Assembly: GCA_039815415.1 (NCBI GenBank)
Contig: JBCBZH010000014.1
Span: forward strand, 1 to 32,139
Origin: JBCBZH01 sp039815415
GTDB lineage: Bacteria > Bacteroidota > Rhodothermia > Rhodothermales > Rubricoccaceae
Direction: 5' to 3'
Length of the DNA: 32,139 nucleotides
Shown here: positions 8,162 through 16,666 of the stretch, piece by piece
Layout: each line of letters opens with the position of its first letter
Position numbering within the stretch: position 1 is the stretch's first letter
Made by a program: the position numbers and the translations under genes
Notes under the pieces: generated by a model
Seen by the model: the letters and a program-made list of their open reading frames with translations, nothing else
What the model was told of the DNA's origin: nothing
Databases searched by the model: none

Positions 8162-10828
8162 CTAGAAGGGCACGGTGCGTCGGACCGACCTCGGGGCGTC
8201 CAGGCGGAGGAACTGGCTCAGATATCCGCTCTTAACGCCCAGGGACACACCGAATCCCGTTACAGGCCCAATGGGGGTCCAGTCGATGCGCATCTCAAAA
8301 CAGTCGAGATCTCGCTGGAGCCCGATGCGCGTGATGGTGAACTTGCGGGCCACCACATCGAAGCCGGTGCTGCCGGTGAACGCCCAGTTGGGGGTGAGTT
8401 GAGCACTAATCTGGTTCAGTGCAAGGGTCACTGCTGTCCTCGAGTCTCCGCTACCAATGGCAGGCTGGAAGCTGAGGTTGGCTCCAAGCGACGCTGAAAT
8501 AGGGGCGGCATAGTCCACGAAGCCCACCACGGGAGCGCGGTATGCGGGATCGGCTGGGCCGTAGATGGTGTCGGGAGTGCGGGCTCCAAGAATGGGGCGG
8601 ACATCTTCACTGCGGCCCCGGGACCGGCCGAAGGTGCGGCTCGCGCTGGCGGAGGCTCGAGTGAGGCGAAGCAGGCGGCCAGTAGCGTCCAGATGCGTCT
8701 GTTCCGGATTGTCGCCCGTCGCGCTGGTGGCGTATGCAGAGAAGCCGGCGTTGCCTTGCAGGGTAAAGCCGTAAATCTGGCTGTTGAACGTGACGCTCGG
8801 GTCCTGAATCGGGCGCTCGTCGTCGCCGAAGTTGTAGCCGCCCCGGAGGGAGAGGGAGAGCACGCGGTTGGTCGTACGCTGAATCTCTCCTGTCGAATCC
8901 GCGCGAGCCGTGCGGGTGAGAAACTCGTTCTCCACACCGAACGACAGCGTCCGCGTCGTGGTGGTTGGGATGCCGTTCACAGTCGCGTAGCGGCGGGTGT
9001 TGCCTGCAGCGTCGCGCTGGACCTCACGGACGAATCCGAACGCTGCATAGTCAGGCTCGTACCGCAAGGTTGCGGAGGGGCGCACGACGTGACGCACGCC
9101 ATCGAGGGCGCCGATGCGAACGGGGAACGTGCCGAACAGCTCTGTGGAACCTGTTACGGACGCAGAGACCTGGCGAGCGGATGTGAATCCGGGGATTTCG
9201 CTGCCGACAGCGCGGCCCAGCGAGTCCACGAAGGTGAACTGCTGCTCGGCCCCGGCCCAACGTTCGGTAAACGTGAGGCTGGGCGTGAGCGAGAGGTTGT
9301 AACGCGGCACACGAAACGCGGCCTGAATGGGGATGGTGTGGGTTGCGGAGTAGTCGAAGCGGCTTGCCAGCCCGGTGGCTCGGGTGAAGGCCGATGGGCT
9401 GAGCAGGCCCTCTAAGACGTTGACCGTGGAATCCGGGATCACGCCTCCGGTTGTGTCGGCGTAGGCAAACCGAAAGCTGTTGTCTGCACGCCCGGTGTAG
9501 CTGATGTGGATCTTCTCGTACCACGCGTCATCACGACCGCGCTTGAAGGGGAAGATGCGCTGCTGGCTCACGCTGATCCGAGGAAGGGTCGCCGTGGTCT
9601 GGTCCTGGGCGAAGTCCTGGTAGATCTCAGAAGAGACCGATAGTGACCGCCCAACGCCCGGCCAGGAGCGGCTGTACGAAAGGCTGGATCGCGTGGATTG
9701 CGAGACCTGGTCCGAAATGTCCGTTGCAAGGCGTTGCTGGCTCTCCGTTCGGAGGTTGACGCTCCCGCTCAGCGTGGACTGGTTAGCGAACGTCTGGTTG
9801 TGGGTCCAGTTCAGTGAGAACGGCGTCCGAGCTTGGAAATCTGGATCCGACCGTTCACCCCGTCGAATGCGTCCATACGACAGGCCGAGGCGGCCATTGT
9901 ACGCGTAGCGCCGGTTGTACTGCGTCTGCCCGCGCACCTCGAACGACCCCAACGTTCCGATCTTGCCTGCGACTTGCGCATCTAGGTAGTCGCTGATGGC
10001 CCAGTACCAGCCGACGTTGTCGAGCGTCAGCCCGAAGTCGCTTTCCTGCCGATATGAGACTTGGAGGGGGCCGCTCCGCCGCCCCTCTGCAGCCGGGAAG
10101 AAGCCAAAAGGAAGCCACAGAGGCGTGGGCAGTCCGAGGAGCTCGAGTCGGACGGGGCCGGTGAAGACACGCTTCCCATCGACCACCTTGATGCGTCCAG
10201 CACGGAGAGCGTAGAGTGGATTTTCGCCCTCGCAGGTGGTATAAGCCGCGTCCGCAGCGCAGATCTCGTTCGGACCGCACTGCTTGATGATGTCGGCAAG
10301 AAGGTAGCCGTCTTCAAGAGTCGTTCGGACGCCTGTAACACGTCCCCGCTCTGTGCGAAGGTTGTACACGAACTGGCGACCTGTGAACGATTCATCCCCT
10401 TCACGGGTGAACGTAGGGAGGCCCACGGAGCCGGAATCTGAGTCCAGAGCCCGTGCCCGAACTTCTTCTTGCGAGGCTAGGTACTCCAGCACACCTGCCA
10501 TGAGGGTCGCGCCTTCATAGACCGCCGTGGCTTCGCCGAAGAGCGATACGCGATCGTTGGGACGATCCGTGGAATCCCGGGGCGCCAGCTCGATACGGAG
10601 AGAGTCCCTCGAGGTGAACTCGATGGGTGCCTCCAGTCCGCCATCGACAGCTGGAGAAAGGGGGACGCCGTAGTCGTCCGAGCTGGCGATTGGAGTCGCT
10701 GGGAGCGTCGTGTCTGGGGGCGCGAGGAGCGAGTCGGGAAGAGGCCGGGCCAGGCTGTCTGGAACCTGGGCCTCTGCGGCGGCAGCCGAGAAGACGAGCA
10801 GGAGAGCCGGGATGAGACGCCGAAGCAC
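8162..10828 (-). CDS. lptD: LptD-like outer-membrane LPS-assembly protein (Bacteroidota type)
   Basis: Outer-membrane barrel of about 888 residues that is expected to insert lipopolysaccharide into the outer leaflet. GTG 10828 starts a signal peptide (LRRLIPALLLVFSAAAAEAQ); the frame also continues to TTG 10876, which has a GGGAG sequence nearby, so the start is not certain. Residues ~70-230 form the periplasmic OstA/LptA-like part (LFGEATAVYEGATLMAGVLEY). Cysteines in IKQCGPNEICAADAAYTTC resemble the disulfide region of LptD-type proteins. PTPLWLPFGFFPA marks entry to the barrel, which ends in a terminal Phe (VRRTVPF) typical of outer-membrane barrels. It is the last gene of the eno-divIC-ROK run and ends at the shared hairpin terminator. 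Confidence 0.85.
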   Translation of the reverse strand: MLRRLIPALLLVFSAAAAEAQVPDSLARPLPDSLLAPPDTTLPATPIASSDDYGVPLSPAVDGGLEAPIEFTSRDSLRIELAPRDSTDRPNDRVSLFGEATAVYEGATLMAGVLEYLASQEEVRARALDSDSGSVGLPTFTREGDESFTGRQFVYNLRTERGRVTGVRTTLEDGYLLADIIKQCGPNEICAADAAYTTCEGENPLYALRAGRIKVVDGKRVFTGPVRLELLGLPTPLWLPFGFFPAAEGRRSGPLQVSYRQESDFGLTLDNVGWYWAISDYLDAQVAGKIGTLGSFEVRGQTQYNRRYAYNGRLGLSYGRIRRGERSDPDFQARTPFSLNWTHNQTFANQSTLSGSVNLRTESQQRLATDISDQVSQSTRSSLSYSRSWPGVGRSLSVSSEIYQDFAQDQTTATLPRISVSQQRIFPFKRGRDDAWYEKIHISYTGRADNSFRFAYADTTGGVIPDSTVNVLEGLLSPSAFTRATGLASRFDYSATHTIPIQAAFRVPRYNLSLTPSLTFTERWAGAEQQFTFVDSLGRAVGSEIPGFTSARQVSASVTGSTELFGTFPVRIGALDGVRHVVRPSATLRYEPDYAAFGFVREVQRDAAGNTRRYATVNGIPTTTTRTLSFGVENEFLTRTARADSTGEIQRTTNRVLSLSLRGGYNFGDDERPIQDPSVTFNSQIYGFTLQGNAGFSAYATSATGDNPEQTHLDATGRLLRLTRASASASRTFGRSRGRSEDVRPILGARTPDTIYGPADPAYRAPVVGFVDYAAPISASLGANLSFQPAIGSGDSRTAVTLALNQISAQLTPNWAFTGSTGFDVVARKFTITRIGLQRDLDCFEMRIDWTPIGPVTGFGVSLGVKSGYLSQFLRLDAPRSVRRTVPF

Positions 10829-10935
10829 GCAGCGGGGGGAGCAACGCTGGAAGGTATCAATGGGAATGGCCCCCAACGGAGGCTCCCGGTGCCAACGCCG
10901 TGCCGAACCGTTCCGTGTGCTTGTGCGGACGGGGC

Positions 10936-11934
10936 TTAGGCGTCCTCCTCGTACTCGAACACCAAACGGGCGGCTCCCAGCAGGGCGACCTCGTTGCCTT
11001 TCTCTTCCAGCACCAGCTCGACGCCCTCCATCATGGCGGGCATCGTATGGCGAAGAAGCGCCTCCCGAGCTGGGCCGAGGATGAACTCCTCAGCCTGAGA
11101 GGTGCCGCCGCCCACGACCACCTTTCGGATGTCCAGCAGGTTGATGACCGAGCCAAGCATGACGCCCAGCTTGTGGCCCGCCCAAGCCAGGACCTCCGTC
11201 GCCGCGCGGTCTCCGGACGCCGCAGCGGCGTGGAGCTGCCGAGGGTCCATGTGCCGAAGCTCCTGTCCGGCGGTCTCGTGGAGGTTGGTCTCGCGCGAGA
11301 GCAGCTGATAGCGCGCGTGGTGGGAGAGGTAGCGTTGGCCGAGGTAAGCCTCGATGGCTCCCGGAACGCCAGCTCGAGAGTAGGGCCCTTCGTAGTCGAT
11401 GGACACGTGGCCGATCTCGCCTGCAGCACCGGTGACGCCTCGGAACAGTCGCTTGTTGACGATGATGGCTCCGCCCACGCCGGTGCCCAGCGTCACCATG
11501 ATGAACGAGTCGAAGGGAATGCCCGAGCCATAGAAGGCAGAGCCGAGCCCTGCGACGTTGGCATCGTTCTCAACGAGGATCGGCCCGTTGAGCGGCGTGT
11601 CTGCAAGCCGAACCTGGAGTTGGGTACGGAGGTTGACCACGTCCCAACCGGGGAAGTTAGGCGGTTTGCTAACCGTCTGGCGATCCAGGGATACCAAGCC
11701 TGGTGAGCCGATCCCAATGCCGAGGAGGGGGGCACCTGGAGGCAGCGCCGCCAGCACGTCGGCCACGCCTTCGGCCATCTGGTCAAGGACGGCGTCCGGC
11801 CCAGCAGTGGCTTGAGACGGGAGCGACGTGCGCGCGATCACGCCGCGCGTGCGTTCCACGAGTCCCGCCTTGAGGTTGGTCCCGCCCAGGTCGATGCCGA
11901 CCACAAACCGTCCCGGCTCGTCCGCCCTTGTCAT
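10936..11934 (-). CDS. ROK-family sugar kinase (glucokinase-like) lacking the zinc-site cysteines
   Basis: Cytoplasmic ATP-dependent sugar kinase of 332 residues, likely glucokinase. The N-terminal phosphate-binding loop GIDLGGTNLKAGLVE, the catalytic Asp region LVENDANVAGLGSAF and MVTLGTGVGGAII are all intact, and GAAGEIGHVSID carries the conserved Glu and His. The usual ROK zinc motif CxCGxxGCxE is here SRAGVPGAIE: Gly, Gly and Glu remain but all three Cys are replaced (Ser, Ala, Ala). The replaced codons coincide with a copy of the repeated 10-mer (11367-11376). Loss of zinc ligands is known for some ROK proteins, so activity cannot be excluded. It lies 3 bp after the divIC stop, so is co-transcribed with divIC and probably eno. 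Confidence 0.85.
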   Translation of the reverse strand: MTRADEPGRFVVGIDLGGTNLKAGLVERTRGVIARTSLPSQATAGPDAVLDQMAEGVADVLAALPPGAPLLGIGIGSPGLVSLDRQTVSKPPNFPGWDVVNLRTQLQVRLADTPLNGPILVENDANVAGLGSAFYGSGIPFDSFIMVTLGTGVGGAIIVNKRLFRGVTGAAGEIGHVSIDYEGPYSRAGVPGAIEAYLGQRYLSHHARYQLLSRETNLHETAGQELRHMDPRQLHAAAASGDRAATEVLAWAGHKLGVMLGSVINLLDIRKVVVGGGTSQAEEFILGPAREALLRHTMPAMMEGVELVLEEKGNEVALLGAARLVFEYEEDA

Positions 11935-11937
11935 GAG

Positions 11938-12222
11938 CTACTCAGAGACGGTCTCCACGCGGTACACCCGCTCGCCGGGACGCCGCATCCCGTACTCTTC
12001 GCGCGCGACCCGCTCCACAATCTCGGCGTCTAGGCCGCGCTCGAGCTGGCGGCTGAGCACGACGTTCTCCGCACGCAGACGCTCGTTCTCTGCTGTCAGG
12101 CGGCTCAGCTCGCGGGCGTAGCTGGCCCGCCGGATCACGCTGTGGCTATCGAAGAACAGCACCCACGCCGCGAGGGCGCAGAGGCCAACGACCACAAGGC
12201 GGAATCGAAAGCGTCGAGACAT
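11938..12222 (-). CDS. Septum formation initiator (DivIC/FtsB-like)
   Basis: Small bitopic membrane protein of 94 residues. A short basic N-terminus (MSRRFRFR) is followed by one transmembrane helix (LVVVGLCALAAWVLFF). A coiled coil then follows (ARELSRLTAENERLRAENVVLSRQLER) and a C-terminal segment (VERVAREEYGMRRPGERVYRV), the DivIC/FtsB signature. It is expected to help assemble the division septum with FtsL/FtsQ partners at midcell. It sits 66 bp downstream of eno; eno-ftsB adjacency is conserved across many bacteria, which supports the assignment. A repeated 10-mer (12042) lies in the coiled-coil codons. Confidence 0.88.
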   Translation of the reverse strand: MSRRFRFRLVVVGLCALAAWVLFFDSHSVIRRASYARELSRLTAENERLRAENVVLSRQLERGLDAEIVERVAREEYGMRRPGERVYRVETVSE

Positions 12223-12288
12223 GAGGGCGAGTCGTCAGGCGCGGGGGACGGCGAAATCTACGGGCTGGCGGGCTCAGATGGGAAGAGC

Positions 12289-13572
12289 CTAGCACCGGAA
12301 CGCTTCCATGCCGGGGTAGACTGCCGCATCGCCCAGCATCTCTTCGATTCGGAGGAGCTGGTTGTACTTCGCCAGCCGGTCGCTGCGCGATGCCGAGCCG
12401 GTCTTGATCTGGCCGCCTCCGGTGGCGACGGAGAGGTCCGCGATGGTGGTGTCCTCGGTCTCGCCCGACCGGTGACTGAGCACCGACCCGTACGCGTATC
12501 GATGCGCCAGCTCGACGGCTTCCAACGTCTCTGTGAGCGTGCCGATTTGGTTGGGCTTGACGAGAATGGCGTTTGCCACGTCCTCGTCGATGCCGCGCTG
12601 CAGGCGCGTCGTGTTGGTGACGAACAGGTCGTCGCCGACGAGCTGGACGCGGTCGCCGACGGCTTCCGTGAGGGCCGCCCAGCCGTCCCAATCGTTCTCA
12701 TCCATCGCATCCTCGATGGAGATGATGGGATAGCGGTCCACCCAGTCGGTCCAGAACTCGACCATCTCCTCAGAGGAGACCTCACGGTCCGGGTCGGACT
12801 TGTAGAAGCGGTACACGCCATCCGTGACCATCTCGGATGCCGCTGGGTCCAGTGCGATGTAGAGGTCTTCGCCCGGCACGTAGCCTGCCGCCTCAATGGC
12901 TTCCAGGATCAGATCGAGAGCCTCCTCGTTGCTTTTCAGGTTGGGAGCAAAGCCGCCCTCATCGCCGACCGCCGTGGAGTAGCCCTTGCCCTTAAGCACC
13001 TTCGCGAGGTGGTGAAACGTCTCGACACCCATCTGGAGGCCCTGGGAGAACGTCTCAGCCCCCACGGGCATCACCATGAACTCTTGCAAGTCCACCGAGT
13101 TATCCGCGTGCTTGCCTCCGTTCAGGATGTTCATCATCGGCACCGGCAGCCGACGCGCGTTGGCACCTCCGACGTACGCGAAGAGCGGCAGCCCGGCGAC
13201 GATGGCGCCTGCCTTCGCAGCGGCTAGCGACACGCCAAGCGTGGCATTAGCACCCAGTCGAGACTTGTTCTCGGTGCCGTCAATCTCGTTGAGCAGCGCG
13301 TCCAGATGGGCCTGGTCGAACACGTCCACACCGGCGACTTCCGGCGCGATGGTCTCGTTGACGTTCTCGACTGCATTCAGAACCCCTTTCCCGAGATAGG
13401 TCTCGGAGTCGCCATCTCGAAGCTCCACAGCTTCGTACTCACCGGTGGAGGCGCCTGAGGGGACGGCAGCCCGGCCAATGGCTCCGTCATCGGTGATGAC
13501 ATCCACCTCTACGGTGGGGTTGCCTCGACTATCGAGGATCTGACGGGCGCGGACGGAAGCAATGAGCGACAT
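12289..13572 (-). CDS. eno: Enolase (phosphopyruvate hydratase)
   Basis: Glycolytic enzyme converting 2-phosphoglycerate to phosphoenolpyruvate in the cytoplasm, 427 residues, close to the usual ~430. ATG 13572 begins MSLIASVRARQILDSRGNPT, the standard enolase N-terminus; the frame is open further upstream but that is not enolase. Visible active-site landmarks are the GASTGEYEAVELRDGD loop, NGGKHADNSVDLQEFM, VGDEGGFAPN, the magnesium ligands in SIEDAMDENDW and VGDDLFVTN, the catalytic Lys in LVKPNQIGT, and SHRSGETEDTTIADL. A Bacteroidota-type promoter box lies 23 bp upstream, and divIC follows. Confidence 0.97.
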   Translation of the reverse strand: MSLIASVRARQILDSRGNPTVEVDVITDDGAIGRAAVPSGASTGEYEAVELRDGDSETYLGKGVLNAVENVNETIAPEVAGVDVFDQAHLDALLNEIDGTENKSRLGANATLGVSLAAAKAGAIVAGLPLFAYVGGANARRLPVPMMNILNGGKHADNSVDLQEFMVMPVGAETFSQGLQMGVETFHHLAKVLKGKGYSTAVGDEGGFAPNLKSNEEALDLILEAIEAAGYVPGEDLYIALDPAASEMVTDGVYRFYKSDPDREVSSEEMVEFWTDWVDRYPIISIEDAMDENDWDGWAALTEAVGDRVQLVGDDLFVTNTTRLQRGIDEDVANAILVKPNQIGTLTETLEAVELAHRYAYGSVLSHRSGETEDTTIADLSVATGGGQIKTGSASRSDRLAKYNQLLRIEEMLGDAAVYPGMEAFRC

Positions 13573-13594
13573 GGAGCAGGGGAGAGACGGGCTC

Positions 13595-13602
13595 CAAAGA
13601 TA
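13595..13602 (-). promoter_or_regulatory. Candidate -7 box TATCTTTG of the eno promoter
   Basis: Read on the minus strand this is TATCTTTG, an exact match to the Bacteroidota primary sigma factor -7 consensus TAnnTTTG. It is 22 bases before the eno ATG, which would give a short leader. A clear TTG at the -33 position is missing, so this is a candidate only. Confidence 0.45.
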
Positions 13603-13621
13603 CCTGCGTCGCGCCGTCCGG

Positions 13622-15034
13622 TTATCGCACGCGCGTCGTGCCTCCGGTGATCGAACACGCCACCGTGTCGCCAGGCTTAAGGCCTTCCAGGAACACGTCT
13701 TCCAGACGAGGCGCGCTGCGTTCGTACCGAGGCACGAGCTCGCGAGCACTCAGCGCCAGCTCTGCGTCGGAGGTAGAGGCGGCGAGCTGGCGGAATCGGT
13801 CCGCGAGGCACCAATAGTTATACCGGCCGTTGAGTGAGGTCTGCTGCCCAACGCGCTGGGCGAGACGCCGGAGCTGGGTGAACCGGCTCGGTCCATGCGT
13901 TGGGTCGTATCGAGTCGCCAGCTCGAGGAGCGCATCCGGGTTTCCGTATTGGCGTTGCGCGCGGAGCGTCAGGAGATCCGCGCGGACTGTGTTGGAAGGA
14001 GCTTGTGCGAGGGCTCGGTCGAACAGCGGCTCCCCGTCCTCGGAATCGTCACGGCGAAACGCCTGGAACGCCAGAGCGGCGAGGGTTTCATAGTCGTCTA
14101 TCGCATCAGTGATGCACCGGTCTTGCAGAAGTGCGGTTTGGAGGTCTGCCGGATCCGCATCGGCGCGAATCAACCGGTCGGGATCTGCGACCACCACGCC
14201 GAGAAGTTGCCGAGCCTGCTCGCACGTGGCCTCGCCAGCGTCGAAGGTGGCAACGAGCTGGAGAAGCACCTCGTCGGCGAGTGGCGTGTCTGCTGGCGGC
14301 GGCGCTCGGAGCGCTTCGGCGAATGACCGGAACGAGGCCTGCGTGGCGGAGTCATCGAGATGACCCGCAAGGTGCTCAACGAAGGCTGCTCGGTCTGGAT
14401 TGGGACGGTCCGAGCCGAATGCGATCTCAGATCCAACCAGGAGTTGGCCGAGGGTCCAGTCGCTGAGGCTGTCAGGTTGGGCTTCGAACGCCCGAGTGAA
14501 CGCATCGTGCTGACGCCGCTCTGCATCCGGATAGACCCCGGCGTAGGTGACGTAGAAGAAGCCCTGCACGAGATCGCGGGCATAGCTCTCGTACGCGACG
14601 CCAGCCGCCTCCATCGCCTCGCGCCCTTGCTGGCGTACGGCCAGCACCGAGTCCAGCCAGGCGCGCCGCTCGGAGGAGTCCACCGCCAGCGCGAAGTGCT
14701 CGTACACGCGCGCCATGCGGAGGTAATTGCGATCGTCCGGGTCCTGCCCGGTGAAGAGCGGGTCGTTGGCGAGCAACCACCGCAGGTACGGGTAGGCGGT
14801 ACAGTAGTCGCTGTTCCGGACATTCTCAGCAGCGAGGCTGTAGTACGTCCTCTTGTTATCAATCGTCAAGATGTACACGTCCGTACAGAGCCCCTCGGGG
14901 CCCCATGCGGTCGATGAGGACACTGTAGGCGACGGTGCCAATGACGACCTGGCGGGTGGAGCTACGGGCGGGACGGAGCAGGCAGCGAGCGTCGCCAGCC
15001 CGATGACAAGCCAGAGAAAGCGAGGGGGTGCCAT
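13622..15034 (-). CDS. Cys-rich helical lipoprotein, paralogue of the upstream gene
   Basis: Predicted lipoprotein of 470 residues, family not recognised. ATG 15034 gives a lipoprotein signal (APPRFLWLVIGLATLAAC, lipobox LAAC) followed by a Pro/Ser-rich linker. The body is mostly helical with repeat-like segments similar to TPR or SusD-like alpha solenoids. It closely resembles the protein at 15204-16622 along its whole length. Shared segments include NSDYCTAYPYLRWLLANDPLFTG / NNDYCGAYPYLQWLLANDPLFTG, RNYLRMARVYEHFA / RNFLRMAGVYEQFA, NYWCLADRFRQLAAST / NYWCLSDRYRQLAAST, and an almost identical C-terminus ITGG(S/T)TRVR. Conserved Cys positions suggest disulfides outside the cytoplasm. The two copies arose by tandem duplication and have diverged. 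Confidence 0.75.
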   Translation of the reverse strand: MAPPRFLWLVIGLATLAACSVPPVAPPARSSLAPSPTVSSSTAWGPEGLCTDVYILTIDNKRTYYSLAAENVRNSDYCTAYPYLRWLLANDPLFTGQDPDDRNYLRMARVYEHFALAVDSSERRAWLDSVLAVRQQGREAMEAAGVAYESYARDLVQGFFYVTYAGVYPDAERRQHDAFTRAFEAQPDSLSDWTLGQLLVGSEIAFGSDRPNPDRAAFVEHLAGHLDDSATQASFRSFAEALRAPPPADTPLADEVLLQLVATFDAGEATCEQARQLLGVVVADPDRLIRADADPADLQTALLQDRCITDAIDDYETLAALAFQAFRRDDSEDGEPLFDRALAQAPSNTVRADLLTLRAQRQYGNPDALLELATRYDPTHGPSRFTQLRRLAQRVGQQTSLNGRYNYWCLADRFRQLAASTSDAELALSARELVPRYERSAPRLEDVFLEGLKPGDTVACSITGGTTRVR

Positions 15035-15145
15035 GCGCGATTCGGGAAGAGGCCGCGTCGGTACCGTCGGAATGCGACGAAGCGTTACCTCTCCAAGACA
15101 CGCATCCCCTCCAAGAGTTGCTCTCGGGCCCCTGGGGCCTGGAAC

Positions 15146-15179
15146 GAAAACCGGCCGCTCTCCCATGAGAACGGCCGGT
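15146..15179 (-). terminator. Rho-independent terminator after the upstream lipoprotein gene
   Basis: On the minus strand ACCGGCCGTTCTC, loop ATGG, GAGAGCGGCCGGT form a 13-bp stem with one G-U pair, directly followed by TTTTCG. It lies 24 bp after the stop at 15204 and separates the two paralogous lipoprotein genes, so they are probably separate transcripts or have different levels. Confidence 0.8.
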
Positions 15180-15203
15180 GATCAGGAGACAACGAGCTGG
15201 CGA

Positions 15204-16622
15204 CTAGCGCACGCGGGTGGAGCCGCCGGTGATGCCACAGGAGACCGTCTGGCCGGGCTTGTAGCCCTCGAAGAAGTACTGCTCGCGGGTTGGTCCTGCC
15301 CGGTTGTACTGAGCAGCTGCCCGGCGCGCTGCGCTGGCGATCTGGGAGTTGCTTGTGGACGCGGCGAGCTGGCGATAGCGGTCCGAGAGGCACCAGTAGT
15401 TGAACCGGCCCGTGAGCGACCGCTGGGTTCCCACACGGCGTCCGAGCGCGTTCAGGTTCTCGTAGAGGCACGGTGCGTGCGTCCGATCATACTGGAGGGC
15501 TTGACTGCAACTGCCACCGTAGCCGCGGCGAGAGCGCGCGTAGATGTAGTCTGCTCGCGCCGCGTTGGATGGGGCATTGGTGAGAGCACGGTTGAAGAGG
15601 TTATCACCCTCAGCCGTGTTGCCATCGCCAAACGCCTGGAACGAAAGTGCCAGAAGCGTCCGGGGATTGTCCACGTTGTTGGTCACAACCGGGTCGGTCA
15701 GCAGCGATCGGCGGAGCGCGTCCGCGTCGCCGCCGGCGCTGTCCACTCGAGCCTCGTCCTGAAGCACCAGTCCGAGGAGCTGCAGCTTCTGCTGCTCTGT
15801 CGCTGTGCCGTCGTTGAACGCGCTGATAATGGCGATGACCGCCGAGTCATCCACGGCGCCGATGACGCCCTCCGGCGGCGGGGTCTTCAGAAAGGTCGCG
15901 TACGACGTGTAGTACTGCTGTGTGGCCGTCTCGTCGGCGTAGTAGGCGAGGCGCTCCACGTACTCGGCACGCTCGGTGTTGGGTGCACCGCCCGGGAACT
16001 GCTCGGCAGAGCCGATGAAGAGCTGCCCGAGGTACCAGTCCTCAAGACTGTCGGGCTTGGATGTCAACGCGCGGTTAAATGCGGCGTACTGCTTCTGGCT
16101 GGCGTCATCGTAGTACGCGGCATTCGAGAAGTAGAAGAAGCCCTCCACGAGATCCCGGAGGTAGGGCTCGTACGCGATGCCTGCGGCGTCCATCGCCTCG
16201 CGGCCTTCCTGGCGGACCGCCAGCGAGGAATCGAGCCAGACACGGCGCTCCGAAGAATCGGCCTCCTGCGCGAACTGCTCATAGACCCCCGCCATGCGAA
16301 GAAAATTCCGATCATCAGGATCTTCTCCGGTGAAGAGCGGATCGTTGGCGAGCAGCCACTGCAGGTAGGGATAAGCGCCGCAGTAGTCGTTGTTTCGGTA
16401 GTTCTCGGCACCCAGAGAGAAGTTCGTCCGGGCGTTTTCGGTGACGATCACGTAGGTGTCTGCGCAGTATTCGCCAGGGCCATAAGCAGCGGGCCCGTCC
16501 GGGGTGAATACCTCCGTGGTGGTGGTCGCCGTGGAGGTTGTGTCCGTCGCCGGGGCGGCACACGCCGACAGAAGCGCGAGCGCAGCGACAAGGGACAGAA
16601 CATGGAAGCGGTGGGATCGCAT
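15204..16622 (-). CDS. Cys-rich helical lipoprotein (first of two paralogues)
   Basis: Predicted lipoprotein of 472 residues, family not recognised. ATG 16622 gives the signal MRSHRFHVLSLVAALALLSAC (lipobox LSAC), then a long Thr-rich linker (TDTTSTATTTTEV); a TTG five codons upstream is less likely. Cys residues occur in GEYCADTYV, NNDYCGAYPYL, FNYWCLSDR and TVSCGITGG, positions shared with the downstream paralogue, and an extra pair is found in SCSQALQYDRTHAPCLYEN. The chain looks like an alpha-helical repeat protein. It lies 44 bp after an outer-membrane barrel gene, so may be an envelope partner of it. The repeated 10-mer lies 2 bp after the stop (15193) and in the RQLAAS codons (15365). 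Confidence 0.75.
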   Translation of the reverse strand: MRSHRFHVLSLVAALALLSACAAPATDTTSTATTTTEVFTPDGPAAYGPGEYCADTYVIVTENARTNFSLGAENYRNNDYCGAYPYLQWLLANDPLFTGEDPDDRNFLRMAGVYEQFAQEADSSERRVWLDSSLAVRQEGREAMDAAGIAYEPYLRDLVEGFFYFSNAAYYDDASQKQYAAFNRALTSKPDSLEDWYLGQLFIGSAEQFPGGAPNTERAEYVERLAYYADETATQQYYTSYATFLKTPPPEGVIGAVDDSAVIAIISAFNDGTATEQQKLQLLGLVLQDEARVDSAGGDADALRRSLLTDPVVTNNVDNPRTLLALSFQAFGDGNTAEGDNLFNRALTNAPSNAARADYIYARSRRGYGGSCSQALQYDRTHAPCLYENLNALGRRVGTQRSLTGRFNYWCLSDRYRQLAASTSNSQIASAARRAAAQYNRAGPTREQYFFEGYKPGQTVSCGITGGSTRVR

Positions 16623-16666
16623 AGGAAACAGAGTCAACGCGGATGAGGAGAACGGGCGGGCGCCGC

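Noticed and set aside
14853..16646. 597-codon open frame on the plus strand opposite the lipoprotein genes
   Set aside because: High-GC shadow of two convincing minus-strand lipoprotein genes; no recognisable domain and many Arg/Gly/Val residues.
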